Position numbers and translations under genes: made by a program
Source: Rhizaria sp. SCN 62-66
Taxonomy: Eukaryota > Rhizaria, unplaced
Assembly: GCA_001724265.1 (NCBI GenBank)
Contig: MEDY01000079.1
Span: forward strand, 1-64,000
Length of the DNA: 64,000 bases
Reading direction: 5' to 3'
Shown: piece after piece, positions 23,704 to 36,800 of the stretch
Numbering within the stretch: the first letter of the stretch is position 1
Layout: the number at the start of each line of letters is the position of its first letter
The notes under the pieces: generated by a model
What the model was told of the DNA's origin: nothing
The model's database searches: none
Seen by the model: only the letters and a program-made list of their open reading frames with translations

Positions 23704-24034
23704 GGTCTCCGCTAGTTTGTTTTGACAAAACGTGATTGTATATGTAAAGCTATTCTTTATTCAGTAAATTCAATCCTACTTTTTAATACGTTATTTTAAC
23801 CACGGACGCCCTGTCCGCGTACATAGTGCTTTCTAAAACGTTGTGATATATCATAATACATGTGAGAATTATCTTATCTTCAACTCATCTTGCGTGACTA
23901 GACGGGGCATACAGACGCGCATAAGCAGCCAACAGGTCAGATCAGACCCATTCGTCGTGTGTCGCGCTTTTATGCGCACTGTCTCAGCTGTGCCACGCTC
24001 GTAAGTGGTATGTCAGAACAAGCGAGACTTGCAC
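23704..24034. other. Convergent intergenic spacer
   Basis: AT-rich spacer between two genes that end toward each other. It probably contains both 3' UTRs. No RNA gene or repeat seen. Confidence 0.5.
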
Positions 24035-24457
24035 TTAGAGCTTGAGGCCGATGTCCTCGTGCTCGCCCTCGGCCTTCTTGCGCTCCGCAGCCTCAGCGGC
24101 GGCGGCCTTAGCGCTCTCCTCATCTAGACGCTTCTTCTCCTCCAGAATCTTCTCGATCGCGCTCATGCCTGCGATGCGATACACGCCGCGAGAGGTCATT
24201 GGCAAATGGCGAGCAGGTGGCACACAGGAGGGGGACATGGGAAACAACACAGAACAGACGACAAGGTGAATGAGCGGCAAGCAGTGTCAAAGCAAGATTT
24301 GGAAAACGTTGCAAGATCATCAAGAAGGCGTACCATCGACAGGAGCGGGCGCTGCAGGCTTGGCGGGCTGGGCATCAGCGACAGGAGAGACGAGAGGGTC
24401 AAACTCGTCGAACTCAGAGATGTGCTGCTTGTTCTCGACAGTAGGTGCGTCAGACAT
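24035..24457 (-). CDS. Small acidic coiled-coil protein, 85 aa, family not recognised
   Basis: Two exons, 24457..24334 and 24168..24035, are joined by a 165-nt phase-1 intron with donor GTACGC and acceptor CGCAG. The product starts MSDAPTVENKQHISEFDEFD and then has a Pro/Ala linker, followed by a charged helix (IEKILEEKKRLDEESAKAA) and a C-terminus ending DIGLKL. The second half is strongly helical and probably a coiled coil. The N-terminal Phe-Asp-Glu-Phe-Asp-Pro-Leu stretch resembles the short acidic-aromatic peptides of clathrin light chains and adaptors, but the rest does not match them. No signal peptide or membrane segment. The clean splice junction, ATG and TAA support a real gene; I cannot assign a function. 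Confidence 0.7.
24169..24333 (-). other. Intron of the 85-aa protein gene
   Basis: A 165-nt intron with donor GTACGC, acceptor CGCAG, phase 1. It completes a Gly codon across the junction. Confidence 0.8.
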
Positions 24458-25472
24458 GCTATTGAAGGGTGATTCAGGGAAAGAAGAAAGAGGTCACACG
24501 TGAGATACCAATTTAGCCAAGCTCCGATGCCATAAGAGGTTTACAGCATCTCCACACAAAGCCGAGAAGAGAAGATATGGCCGTTGTCGAGGTGGCGATT
24601 CAACTCGTATAGCAGAGGGCACAAAGGCATGATATCAGCGCATCTCAGTGCATTAGATAATACAAACAGGTTAGAAATCCCACGGGCCACTTGCAATCAC
24701 CGCGCAGAATCCACAATGACGGGGCCCAAAGACGGAGTTTAGTTGTTTCGAGCCACCGCTTCAATCGCCAACACATCGACGTTTCGTTCGTCGTGGCTCG
24801 CTCGGGTCGACAGTCAGTCGGCAGGTTCCTAAAAAAAGCCACAGTCGTTTTCTTGTTTGTGGTCAGAACCGGTCCGCTTCGATTAATCGAGCTTAATAAT
24901 CGCTGCTTGGCTTAACATCAAGGTTACTTGTTTTACAGCCACTTGTCATTACTGTACCTGCATTTTCTTGTGGTGAGCGATCATGTGCTTGTGATGTCGC
25001 GTCAGTTTCGACGTTTAGACCCGCGAAATCCACTATTTTTCAAGATACGTCTACGGACTTGAAGTGCATGGAATTTGATAAAATACAATGACATAAAATA
25101 GTAAACCCATTTATTTTTTAAATCCAGCTAATTATTATCTGAATGCTTGCGCATATCAGCCATGCATAAGTTGAACAGATGACCCATTCAAAGTTCATGC
25201 GAGTTGCCCGACAGCAATGCGAAGCAAGGACGAATGAGCTTCACGCAAAATGCGGGCATTCCGTATATTCTTGTCCGTCAGTCTGCACATGGCTTTAACA
25301 TGTAAATTAATATTTGACCTTTGACATCTTCTCTTTATTATGTGTCGTTTCAAGGACCATATCACCCTCATGAGCCTTTCACTTGTGCATTATCCCTCAC
25401 ACGCCGCCCATGTGTCGTTTTTTCCCGCTTCTTCCTCGAATCACCCTTCCCATCATACATTTAGACGGCGCT
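24458..25472. other. Divergent intergenic spacer
   Basis: About 1 kb of AT-rich DNA between divergent starts, with no supported gene. A pyrimidine-rich stretch ending in TTTAG just before the start at 25473 may be the 3' end of a 5'-UTR intron. Confidence 0.45.
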
Positions 25473-26147
25473 ATGTCTGCGAGCATTGCAAATCAGCACT
25501 TGAAGATGCTTCTACTGCGCAAGACGCGCGTGGACGAGCAGGTGCGCAAGTTCCGCGACGACGAGGAGGCCGCGATCCAGGCCTCCGACAACAAGGACGC
25601 GCGCCGCAAGCTCTACGAGGCGCAGCAGGCGCGCGCGGGCTTCGAGGTCCCACTCACGCCGCTCGTGCGCGCGCAGACGACGGGTCCCGCGGCCCCGCGC
25701 GTGCCGCGCAGCGAGAAGGCCGCGTTCGAGGCCGCCGTGCGCGCGCACGCCCGCACTGGCGCCCACGAGCGCAGCAAGCGTCGCCGCGCGAGCGCCGCGG
25801 CGGCGGCTGTGGCGTCCAACCCGTTCGTGGACGCCGTGGACGCTGACGAGGGCAGCGAGGCCGTGTTGCAGCGGCAGATTAAGCGCGCGCGCGCCGTCGC
25901 CGCGGGCTCCGTGGCCGGCCGCGCGACCGCACCCGCGGCGGCGCTCATGGCGACGCACGCTAAGCGCACCGCGCTGAAGAACAACCTTTCGGTGCTGCTG
26001 CGCAACGACGCGCCCGCGCAGCAGGCTGCGGCCTCGCTTAAGGGCATTTACGAGAAGGCCGTGCGACCCGAGCTGACTAAGAAGCGCGGCCGTCGCGCTA
26101 AGAACGTCGAGGTTGAGCGCCGCAAGCGCGGCGACGACTCGGACTGA
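25473..26147 (+). CDS. Basic, Ala-rich protein of unknown function, 224 aa
   Basis: I start at ATG 25473 (MSASIANQHLKMLLLRKTRV); the ORF is open further upstream but has no ATG there. The N-terminal 60 residues form a charged helix (DEQVRKFRDDEEAAIQ). The centre is Ala-rich with Arg/Lys clusters such as ERSKRRRAS, and the C-terminus is strongly basic (TKKRGRRAKNVEVERRKRG) and looks like a nuclear or nucleolar localisation signal. A conserved-looking stretch before that reads RTALKNNLSVLLRND. No membrane segment or signal peptide. I do not recognise the family; a nuclear or chromatin-associated role is only inferred from charge. Stop is TGA. Codon use matches its neighbours. Confidence 0.75.
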   Translation: MSASIANQHLKMLLLRKTRVDEQVRKFRDDEEAAIQASDNKDARRKLYEAQQARAGFEVPLTPLVRAQTTGPAAPRVPRSEKAAFEAAVRAHARTGAHERSKRRRASAAAAAVASNPFVDAVDADEGSEAVLQRQIKRARAVAAGSVAGRATAPAAALMATHAKRTALKNNLSVLLRNDAPAQQAAASLKGIYEKAVRPELTKKRGRRAKNVEVERRKRGDDSD

Positions 26148-26733
26148 GCATGAAGCACGCAAAGAGCGAGCTAGCTGCTGTGCGACAGCAGCCTCATTTA
26201 TTCGTGTTACAACGACAAACTGCGACGTCTTACTTGAGCTGAACAGGCCGGGATGCGCATTGTGGCTAGGAAATTCCAACTGGACTTTTCAAAAGAAGCA
26301 TACGTATTCATGCAATACAATCGACCAAATGAACCTAAGTCCCTCTAGGAGATGTAAAAAAGTGATATTGTATTTTCTTAGCGTTGTGAGCAAATTTAGA
26401 AATTCATATTGTGTCTTGGTTCCTGTACAAAGGCTGCTATTAGCCGATCAAATTGAGTTGTGTTGTGATAATGTCTGTGGTAAGATTGATAGTTGGACTT
26501 GCATGCATGCGTGCATCAGTGTAGCAAAACGCCATGACGCTGCAAAAAGTAGCGACAGACATCGCCCTAATTACTCAGCGCTGATTAAGCTCATGCGCTG
26601 TCAAGCCAGGCGTCACTACACATTTGACACGACGACTGACAGCGTCGCCGAGCTTCAACGTTGACCGTTAAAGACAGCCGTTGATCGTATCATCACAAAA
26701 GCACGCGCGCCTACGGTGCGTCGTTTGCGGTGC
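26148..26733. other. Convergent intergenic spacer
   Basis: AT-rich region between two converging genes. No coding region with family support and no RNA gene seen. Confidence 0.5.
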
Positions 26734-27174
26734 TTACTCGTCCTCGGAGTCCTCGTCCTCAGCCTCGACCTGGACGAGGTTGGCGGCGCGCACGTTGCCG
26801 ATGGCGTCGCGCATCTCGTCGCTGTGCGCGAGCTTTAGCGGTGTCTCGCCCTCGCCGTTCTCGGCCGAGATGTCCGCGCCAGACTGCACGAGGAACTGCG
26901 CAATCTTGTGGTGATTGCGCGCCGAGGCCAGATGCAGCGCCGTGTCGCCATTGTCGGCCGCGGCGGAGACGTCGGCCTTCTCAAACACGAGCTGGCGCAC
27001 GACTTCGAGGTGGCCCGCGTTGGCAGCCCACAGCAGCGCCGTGTACCCCATGCTGCCGCGCTCGTTCACCAGCGCCGCGCCGCGCGCGCCGAGCACCTCG
27101 ACCGCGCCACCAAGGTTGCCGCGGCGCGCGAATTCGTGCAGCTGCTCCAACGGGGTGACACCAGGAGTAGACAT
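26734..27174 (-). CDS. Small ankyrin-repeat protein, 146 aa
   Basis: About three to four ankyrin repeats fill the protein. The consensus TALLWAANAGHLEVVRQLV and the later TALHLASARNHHKIAQFLV are clear, followed by a shorter TPLKLAHSDEM repeat. The tail is acidic (EAEDEDSEDE). Ankyrin repeats bind proteins; no catalytic domain is present, so it is probably a small cytosolic or nuclear adaptor. Size and layout are like myotrophin or gankyrin-type proteins, but I cannot call orthology. The start at 27174 gives MSTPGVTPLEQL. A TTCTTGCAG element 20 nt upstream of the ATG suggests a 5'-UTR intron. Stop is TAA. Confidence 0.88.
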   Translation of the reverse strand: MSTPGVTPLEQLHEFARRGNLGGAVEVLGARGAALVNERGSMGYTALLWAANAGHLEVVRQLVFEKADVSAAADNGDTALHLASARNHHKIAQFLVQSGADISAENGEGETPLKLAHSDEMRDAIGNVRAANLVQVEAEDEDSEDE

Positions 27175-27856
27175 GAAGAGGGGTCGAAGTTCTGCAAGAA
27201 GAGCAAAGGAAAGACGAGGAGTGCGTCAGTGCTTAAAACAAACCCCGGCAGATTATACAGAAATATGTCACCATTAACAATTATTCGTTCACTTCACGAT
27301 GAAACGATCCCCAGTGGGACTGAGATACGAGGCCGCTCCGTTTCACTTTCTGTTCTCTCCACGCGCGCGGCCATCCGGTTCCTAAAAAACCGAGCGAGTG
27401 AGGCAATTTGACACGCGGAAGGCCAGAGAGGCCTTTGGGACGTGTCGAACGGGGCTATTGTGAGCTGGGGCGGTGTCCATTTCGTATAATTTTGTTTTGT
27501 GCAGAAGGCGAGTTGTGACGTCGTTTTGTGATTCAATTTTCACATTGCGTCTGCGGAGGTAACATGACAATATCCACGCTTTGCTGAGCCCTTGCTGAGG
27601 CGCTTGAAGCGCCACTTTCCCCTCCCCGTCGCGCGCGCTGCACCTGCCGCTTTTGGCGCATTGTTTTGGTTCAGGATCTTATTGTGTTGTTACTTGCTGC
27701 TCAGGGAATCTTTTGCACGTACTCCGCACGTTGGTGGATCTTCGTATGTGGTTGTATTCGAAGTGTTGTTTCCGACGCGCGCCGCTTCATCCTTTTGTCC
27801 TTGCCTCACCCTTCTTGATCGCTGTGCTCATACGTTCTCGCTCGCTCTCGTGTAGC
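27175..27856. other. Divergent promoter region, ankyrin gene and giant adhesin
   Basis: About 680 nt between two divergent genes, presumably carrying both promoters. The adhesin ORF stays open upstream of its ATG for about 68 codons, but that stretch has no signal peptide and looks like 5' UTR. Confidence 0.5.
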
Positions 27857-30800
27857 ATGAGGGCTGCTTCTGCATTTCTCTTGCTTGCATTTGCCCTTGG
27901 GTTGTTGGGCTGTTTAACGCCCACGGCCCTCGCCACACACATCGCGTTCGGCACAATCTCGTGGACCAAGCTCACGGGATATTCGAACCGTGTGACGTTC
28001 AATATCGAGATGGCCTTGCGCCACTCGTTCGACTTCGGCGCCTACAACGCTGCCGGCGACCCCTATGTTGCCTGCATCAACATTCCCCCGATTTACTACA
28101 ACGGCAACTATGGCGTGTGCTACGCGGTCTACATCCCCGTCACCAACTACTATCCCGCCGACGACTGGTTCTCCGGAAAGCGTCTCATGACCATGGACCT
28201 GCCCACCACGACGTGGGGCCGGTCGTTCACGGCCACCATCTCCCGTTGCTGCCGTATCTCCACCGTGCTCGAGTACAACAACGACAAGTACATGTACCTC
28301 AGCTCCATCGTCAACACCAACGACCGCACTGCGTCGCCAATCTCGACCGGCATGCCGCGTGAGTACTTCCTGCTCGGTGCGCCCGTGTCCTTCAAGGTCC
28401 CTGCGTACTCGCCGCTGGGCAACACGATGACGTACGCGCTGTCCTCGGCCACCGAGTCCGCGCTCACGACGCCCATTCCCTGCGGTCAGAACCTCACCGA
28501 CTTCGACAAGGCCTGCGCGTCCAAGCGTCTCACCGTCAACTCGGCCACGGGTGTCTTCACCTGGACGCCCAACGTCGAGGGCCTGTACGCCGTGCAGGTA
28601 CGCATCAACGAAGGCACGATCGCGACGTACCTTGATTTCCTGATGGTCGTCCAGTCTGTGTGCCCCACGTGCAACAACCCGCCCGAGTTCGACCCCGTGC
28701 CGGCCGAGCGCGTCGTCGTCTACACCGGCATCACGTTGAACTTCGACATCTACGCCAAGGACATCGACACGGCCGACACGGTCACCATCCTCACCACGGT
28801 GCTGCCTGACGGCGCGACCTTTGTGCAGATCAAGGAAGGCAACCCGACGCAGTACCGCCTCTCGTGGACGCCCTCCATCGACCAGATCTCCACCAACATC
28901 TGCTTCAAGGCGCGCGACAACCACGGGCTGTACTCGCTGGGCAACCAGTGCGTGCTGTTTGACATCCAGCAGTCCGACTTCATCCTCGTCACTGGCATCG
29001 TCCGCGACTTCAAGGCGACGCACCAGGACTTCAACAAGTCCACCGCGATCTACACCAACTTCGTCGACACCACGCTCGGCTCGGACGAGAAGCCTGTTTT
29101 CATCGATGGCGCGAGCCACTCGTCTGGCGTCACTGCAGCATCGTTCGCCCAGTGGTACCACGACATCGAGGATGTGAACTTGGCGACGCTATACACGATC
29201 ACACTCGTGCAGGGCGCTAACACGCACTCGTCCAAGCGCGTTTTCTCGCTCTTTGACTCGATGTTCTACCCCATCAACGGCCGCCTCTGGGAGGAGGGCC
29301 AGACGGGCAACAACCGCTTCTTCACCTACGAGGTCCACACCTACATCGAGTACCTCGGCGGCGAGGCCTACACGTTCCGCTCCAACGACGATATGTGGGT
29401 TTTCATCGAGAACAAGCTCACGACCGCGTCGCTCATCGGCACCAACGCCACCAAGACCACCTCGGTCAACATGGACCAGCTCGCCACGACGCTCGACCTC
29501 CAGCGCGGCTCCAACTACAAGGTCGACCTATTCTACTCGCACCGCTCCATCAGCGACCCCGTGTTTGGCGTCGAGCTCTCCAACTCGTCCTCGTGCTCCG
29601 CCATCTCACTGCTCTCGGCTGACTCGGAGCTGCTCAAGCTTTCCACGCAGATCAACTTCACGAGCTTCACTGCTGCTGCGGCGAGCCAGCTGAGTTTCGT
29701 CGGCAAGTCCGTCTCGTCGCAGCTCGCTTCGGGCGCTCTGCGCGTTATCTCGCGCTCCTCGCCCTCCGAGTCCGGCGCTGTATGGTCCGCGACGACTGTC
29801 GACAACGTCGTCACTCCCATGCTGTACAAGGTTCTCAACGGCTTCATGACGACTTTCTCTTTCGCCGTCACCAAGAAGAACACCAGCGCTCTGGCGGAAG
29901 GCTTCGCGCTCGTGATCCAGGCCGACTCGCCCTCTGCGCGCGGCACGGAAGGCGCAAACCTCGGCTACTCCGGTCTGCGCAACTCGATCGCGATCGAGTT
30001 TGACATGAACCAGAACTCTGGCAAGTCCGACCCGGCGTACCAGCACATCTCGCTGCACACGGCCTACACTGGCGCCAACGATGCGCTCGAGTCGTCGACC
30101 TACTACCCCGCCGGCTCCACCGTCGCGGGCAACATCGCCAACCTGCCCTTCACCTTTGACAACGGTACGCAGCACGACGTGCGCGTCGAGTTCCTGCCTG
30201 CGCCCTCCGCGACCTGGGTCCGCGTCTACGTCAACAAGAACCTACGCCCGCTTTACGAGGCCCAGCTCGACACGACCAAGTTGCAGACCATGTTCGCCAA
30301 CGGCGCCTACGTTGGTTTCACAGCCGCCAACTCGGACGCCAATGTTGCCGACATAGACATCAAGTCCTGGACCACGGTCATCGTGCCCGCGCTGGCGTCC
30401 AAGTCCACGCTGCTGACCAACCCGTCGCTGGCGGTCGCCGGCCAATCGAGCTACGTCGACGTGCAGCTCCGCGATGCCTGCGATAACGCTGTCTCCGTCG
30501 CGGGCGAAGTCTCGCGCTTCACTGCCACGCTCAGCCACAGCTACGTGCTCGACTCGGCCAACGAGACGCTGCCGCTGCGCGTGGCCGTGGCCGTGTCCGA
30601 CCTCGGCTCGGGCCAGTACCGCTTCACGTACCGCCCCACGCGCGCCGGCAACTACGTCCTGCGCATTATGTACGCGACCAAGGACACGCCCGAGCTCATT
30701 GGCAGCGGCGCCGTCACCGTCTCGGTCGTGCCCGCCGCCACGGACGCCGCGCAGAGTTCCTATGACTACGGTGTTTTCGCTGTCACAGCCGACACAGGAA

Positions 30801-33800
30801 GCTCTTACTCCGACGGTCTGTTCTGCGGCGCGTTCGACACCGCCACCAAGCTGGCTGCCGTGTCCACCAACTCGTCGTACGGCTCGCTCTCGCGCTTCAC
30901 CGGCGCGTCGGCCACGTTCAAGTTGTGGTTCGACTCGTTCCCCGAGACCACGGCCTTTTCGTGCGCCGTCAAGACGTATATGTCGTCGACTTTCGCGGCC
31001 AGCGCGACATTGCGCAACGCCGTCTACGCTGCCTTCGGCTCGCCCACATCCGCCTCCGCGCCGTCCTTCTACGCCTCGCTCAAGACTGAGGAGAGCACCA
31101 ACAACGCCTTCGCCTTCATCGGCATGAAGACGAGCAAGACGGCCGGTACTGTGCTGGCGTCGACGAATCGCCGGTACGACCAGACGGACCGGCTGACGTA
31201 CACGATCAAGTCCGGCGAGACTGCCGTGGTGGTCATGGCCGCGCGTTCGGCCTCTGTCACTGGCGGCTCCTACTGCTACGTGCAGGCCTCGCCGTCGCAG
31301 TACCGCGCGGGTGTCAAGGCGTACTCGACCTACTACATCGTCGCGCGCGACGCCTACGCCAACCTCAAGACCAACCCCGACTCGGCGCAGTTCTCGTACC
31401 GCTTCAGCCCTACGCTGCCCGGCGACACGGAGGCGCCCACGTACGTGGCTTCAGGCCACTACTCGGCGCGCTTCCGCGCTAACGTCACGGGCGTGTACTC
31501 ACTCACCACGCAGCTTAACGCCGCCAACGTCGGCACCTCGCTCAACGTGTACGTCGTCGCCGGTGCAGCCTACTACTCCACCTCCGTGTCCTCTGGCGCC
31601 GAGGCCGGCGGCGTGGCGGGCGAGGTCGTCTCGTTCGTGCTTGAGCTCCGCGACTCGGACAACAACACCGTCATCACTTATGAGACGAGCGACATTGTCA
31701 ACGGCACTGCCGTGTTCGGGACTACCACGGTGCCGCTCACTTTCACGTGGAGCGACACGTCGCGCATGCACAACGTGACGTACACCACGACCGTGTCGGG
31801 CGTCTACGAGCTCTTCGTGATGATCAACGGCCAGCGCCATACAGGCACCAACGGTCTCCAGGTCACGATCCAGCCCGGCGCGTTCAGCGCTGCCAAGTCC
31901 GTCGTGTACGACACGGCCATCACGTCCGCGCCGCGCGACACGGCCTATGTCGAGCAGCAGTACCGCACGCTCATCCAGGGCCGTGACATGTACTGCAACC
32001 TGCTCACTTCCAACCCGTCGCCCGCATTCACCATCACCGGCTTCGCTACCACGGCGCCCACGGTCAACTACGAGGCCGATGGCCGGTTCTACTTCGACTG
32101 GACTGTTGACTGGGCGCTCACCGACCCCACCAAGACCTTCAGCGTCGCCGTGGGTTCCGACCACCTCCGCATCGGCAGCACCTCTGGCTGCGACGTCTCG
32201 GTCGCCACGGCGTACCCCGTCACGGGCAAGCCCGGCAGCATCGGTTCCCCGTCCACGCTGGCGGCGCCCACGGCGCAGCCGGCCTCGGACAGCTACGGCA
32301 TCGAGTACAGCGTGACCGTGCGCGACACTGCGGGCAACGCGCGCCCCGACACCACTGTCGAAGAGGCCACCGCGGCCTTCAGCGTGCAGATGACGGGCAC
32401 GATCAACAACGCATTCGTCACGGCCGCCACCAAGTGGGGCTCGTGCACGGCCGGCGTGTGCAAGCTGCTCGTCAAGGCCACCGTGTCCGGCACGTACAAG
32501 CTCTTCGTGCGCATTGCCTCGACGCAGGATCGCATCGACGGCGTAGCTGAGGCGGGCGCCGACGCGGTTGTCCAATACCTCGCCACGGATTCCTCCAAGT
32601 GCACCATCGGCGGCGACCTCAACGGTGGTGCTGCCAATGAGACGCTCTCCGTGACTGTGACGGACCGCGACAAGTTCAGCAACATTCGCTCTTCCGACAC
32701 CGAAACTGTCTTCCAGGTCAATATCCTCAAGAACGTCCCTGTCTCGGGCAATGCGGCTTCCTCCGGTAGCGGCGTCTACACGTATAGCTTCACCGGCCCC
32801 ACCTTAAGTGAGGTGACTGGCGCAGCGTACAACATCTCCTTCTTGTACAACGACGCCCAATTCGCGCAGTCTGAGGCTACTGTGCCCGAAGGCGTGGCGT
32901 CGTTTGCGCGTGTGACGAGTCCCGTGCCCGGGAACGATTTGATCATCTCTGGCACCTACACTGTCGGTGTGCCCATCACGCTCACGGTCAAGGACTACAC
33001 GGACGCCTCGGATACGTCCCCGTACAGCAATTCTCTCACGCTCGCCCTTGTCGGCACCTCTGGCTCTGCCTCGGTGCCTTTCACTGTCTCCGCGTCAAGC
33101 CCCATCACGACGAACGAGTTCACATTCGTCTTCACCGTCGTGCAGGCCGGCACGCTGTCCTTCATCATCAAGTGGGGCGCGCTCATCGCCAACATCAACG
33201 AGAACGGCGCTAAGCCCTACACGCTGACGGTGGGCCCGGGCGCCATGTACGGCCCCGCGTCGTCGCTCGAGTCGCTCTCCACGCCCGTCGTCGCCGCCGA
33301 CAACAACATCGTCTTCAAGGTTCTGCCGCGCGACATGTACAACCATGTCATCACGTCGGAGCCCGCGGAGTCGGTCACGGCGACCCTGACCATCGGCACC
33401 ACGCAGGTCGCCACTGGCTCCGGCATTTGGAGCTCCACCGACCAGCGCTTCGTCTTCACGCTCAACGCCACTGTCGCCGGTCAGGGCACCCTCAACGTCG
33501 TCGTCGTCAACGGGCTGGCCGTCGGCGGTGTCTCGTACTCCGTCACCGTGTCGCCCGCCGCCTTTAGCACCGCGCAATCGTTCCTGTCCGGCACGCGCAC
33601 TAGCTCTAAGTCGTTCCCCACGGTCGCGCAGGCCGGTTCGACGTACCCGTTCTACATCTTTGCCTACGACAAGTACAGCAACGCGCTGACGGCCAAGACG
33701 GACATCACCTCGCCGGTCTACCTCGGCGCTGACAAGACCAACCCGTTGAGCGCCTCTGCGACCTTCACGTTCGTGTCGAGCAACATCTTCGTCAACTCGG

Positions 33801-36800
33801 CGCTGTCGCTCGCGGACCCGACCAACGCGGAAGGCGTCACCGTGCACATCGACGCCATTGCCACTGGCGGCTCGGTCCGCGTGCGCTCCGGCCTGCCCGA
33901 CAAGACCAAGACGTCTGCGACTGGAACGTCGCCCGAGTTCGCCGACAAGACGATTTCCGTCGACGACGCGAGCGTGACCATCGTGGTCAACATCCGTGAC
34001 GCCAACGACAAGCCCTGGGTGGCGAACCCGGCCAACGTGGCCTCAGACCGCCTCTATGTCTCGGCCACGCTCAAGTTTACCGGTTCCACCAGTGCCACGG
34101 ACGTCATCATCCCCGTCACGTCGCTCGCCACCACTGCGCTGGGCCGCTACTCGCTTGCGATTGCCTCCAACCTCTACCGTAGCGCCGGCATCTACACCAT
34201 CACGCTCGCTGCTGAGAATGTTGCGCTGGGCTCCGTCTCGCTGACTGTGCACTCCGGTCTCACTGACCCCAAGCGCACGCTCGTCGAGGCTTTCTCCACG
34301 CCCTACAAGTCCAACAGCGACGCTTCGGTGCGCGTGTACCTGCGTGACCGCTACGACAACTACGTCAACGACACGAACGGCCAAGAGGTGCTCTCCGTTG
34401 GCTTCATCTCTGGCTCGCTCACCTGTGACTCGGAGAGCCACAGCGGCGAGGAGTCCGGCGTGTACACATTCGCGTCCTTCACGACGTCGACGGCATGGAC
34501 GCTGGACGCCAGCACGAAGATTTACTACTACAATCTCACGTACCGCGCGCTCTCCGCGGGCTACTTCACCATGCTTATGAACGTCACGATCAACCTCGCG
34601 ACGGACGGATCGACCGAGCTAATCTCGCTGCCCTGCTCGCTGCAGCAGTCGTACACGCTCGAGGCCGAGACCGGCGAGCCCGACCCTTCGTACACGTCGT
34701 ACGAGCTGCTGGGCACGACTTTCGCCACCGACGGCAGCATGATTGCTGGTAACTCGTACACTTTCCTCGTCCAGCTCAAGGACTCGCTTGGCCAGAACGT
34801 TACTTCGGGCTGGGACGGCAAGATCTACTTCGGCGACGCCACAGGCAAGGCCGTTGATTGGCTCAACGAGGACAACGACGCCCAGGGTAAGAAGAAGGCG
34901 ACGCAGACTAAGTACCTCGACTACGCCGACCAGGGCCTGCGCACTGGCCAGATCGAGGTCACGTTCCGCCCGCAGCGCGCGCACACTAACTACACTGTGT
35001 ACCTCGGCCTGGGCGCTGGCAGCGGCGCCTCGCGCCCGCGCATCACGCCCAACGGCCCGCAGCTCGCCACCGTGGTGCCCGGCGCGCCCGCGTCCGTGAT
35101 CCTCACCACGGTCAAGGACACCACCGCCGGCGTGCCCACCACGATCACGGCTCAGATCAGCGACGCGTACGACAATGCCATCTCGAACATCAACCCCGCG
35201 TCGGTGGCGTCGCTCACGGCAGTGCTGACGCGCGACAAATCCACCTCGGACTCACCCACGGTCCTGCTCGACTACCACCAGATCGTGCCCACCGTCTCGA
35301 CCACGTCGTCGGGCGGCATCAACCTCGACTACACGCCCGTCTGGGAGGGCATCTACACGCTCCGCGTCGTGCTGCGCACCACTTCGGGCCAGTACCTCGA
35401 CGAGAAGGTCGCCTCAGTCACCATCAGCCACGCCACCTGCGCCTTCGCCACGCCCAGCTCGCCCTACCGCTGCCCCAGCTCCGGCTCCTGCGTCGCGGCC
35501 GACGTCGACTGCGGTGCCACGTGCTCCGGTACTACCCCCGTGCAGTGTCCCAACGGCTCCTGCGCCGCGTCGTCCACGGCGTGCCCCTGCGCCTCTGGCG
35601 AGACCCGCTGCGCCGCCGGCAACTGCGTGCCCACGGCCCAGGCCGCGACGCTCTGCATGCCCGCTAGTCCCTGCCCGTCTGGCCAAGTGGCCTGCACGCT
35701 CAACGGTGAGAGCACCGGCGAGTGCCGCGCCTCGTCCGCCGACTGCCCTTCCGCGGGCGTCTGCTCGCGCGGCCTCGTCGCCTGCCCCAACGGCATGTCG
35801 TGCGCCACCACTCTGAGCGCGTGCCCCGCCGCGACGACGACGTGCGCGTCCGGTCTCTACACCTGCGCCGACGGCTCCTGCAAGGAGTTCGCCGACGACT
35901 GCTCCACACCTAAGACGTGCCCCGCCGGCAAGGTGCTGTGTCTGACTGACTACAGTTGCCAGACCGACGCGCTGCACTGTCCGTCACAGTACGAGTGCTA
36001 CGCGCCCACGTCCGTGCGCTGCTGGACCGGCGACTGCCGCGCTTCGGCCGCCGACTGCCCCAGCCGCATCACGTGCCCAGTCGGCTACACGCTGTGCGAG
36101 GACAACTCGTGCGCGGCCACGCTCTCGCAGTGCACCACCAAGGCCACGTGCGCGCTGTCTACGGTGACCTGCCCCGACGGCACGTGCGCCGAGAACATCC
36201 TGCTGTGCCCGTCGCAGATCTCGTGCCCCTCCGAGACCCCCGTGCTGTGCTCGGACCACTCGTGCAAGGCCACCCTCGCCCAGTGCGTCACGCCGCAGCG
36301 CTGCCCTACGGGCGCCACCACCTGCCCCGACGGCTCGTGCGCGCTCGGTACGCCCTGCCCCAGCCTCAAGACCTGCCCGGCCTCGCTTCCCGTGCTCTGC
36401 TCTGACCGCACGTGCGCCGCCTCGTCGGCCGACTGCGAGACCACGCCCGAGTGCCCCACGGCACTGCCCCTGTCGTGCCCCGACGGCTCGTGCCGCGCGT
36501 CCATCACTGACTGCCCGTCGCGCACCATCTGCCCCGCGACGGCGCCCGTGCGGTGCTCCGACGACACGTGCCAGCAGTCGCTCGCGCAGTGCGCCACACA
36601 GATCACCGACGGCAGCAACACGTGCCCGGCGACGTCCTTTACCTGCTCCACGGGCGAGTGCGCCGTCAGCCAGATCCTCTGCCCCACGCACGTCACCTGC
36701 CCGCTCGGCACCATCAAGTGCGCCGACGGCCGCTGCGCCGCGACCGCCGACTGCCCCAGCGTGAGCTCTGTGGAGAACTGCGCGTCCCGCAATCTGATCC

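Noticed and set aside
27653-27856. N-terminal 68-codon extension of the giant adhesin
   Set aside because: The extension is Cys/Arg-rich and irregular, and it would bury the obvious signal peptide that starts at 27857.
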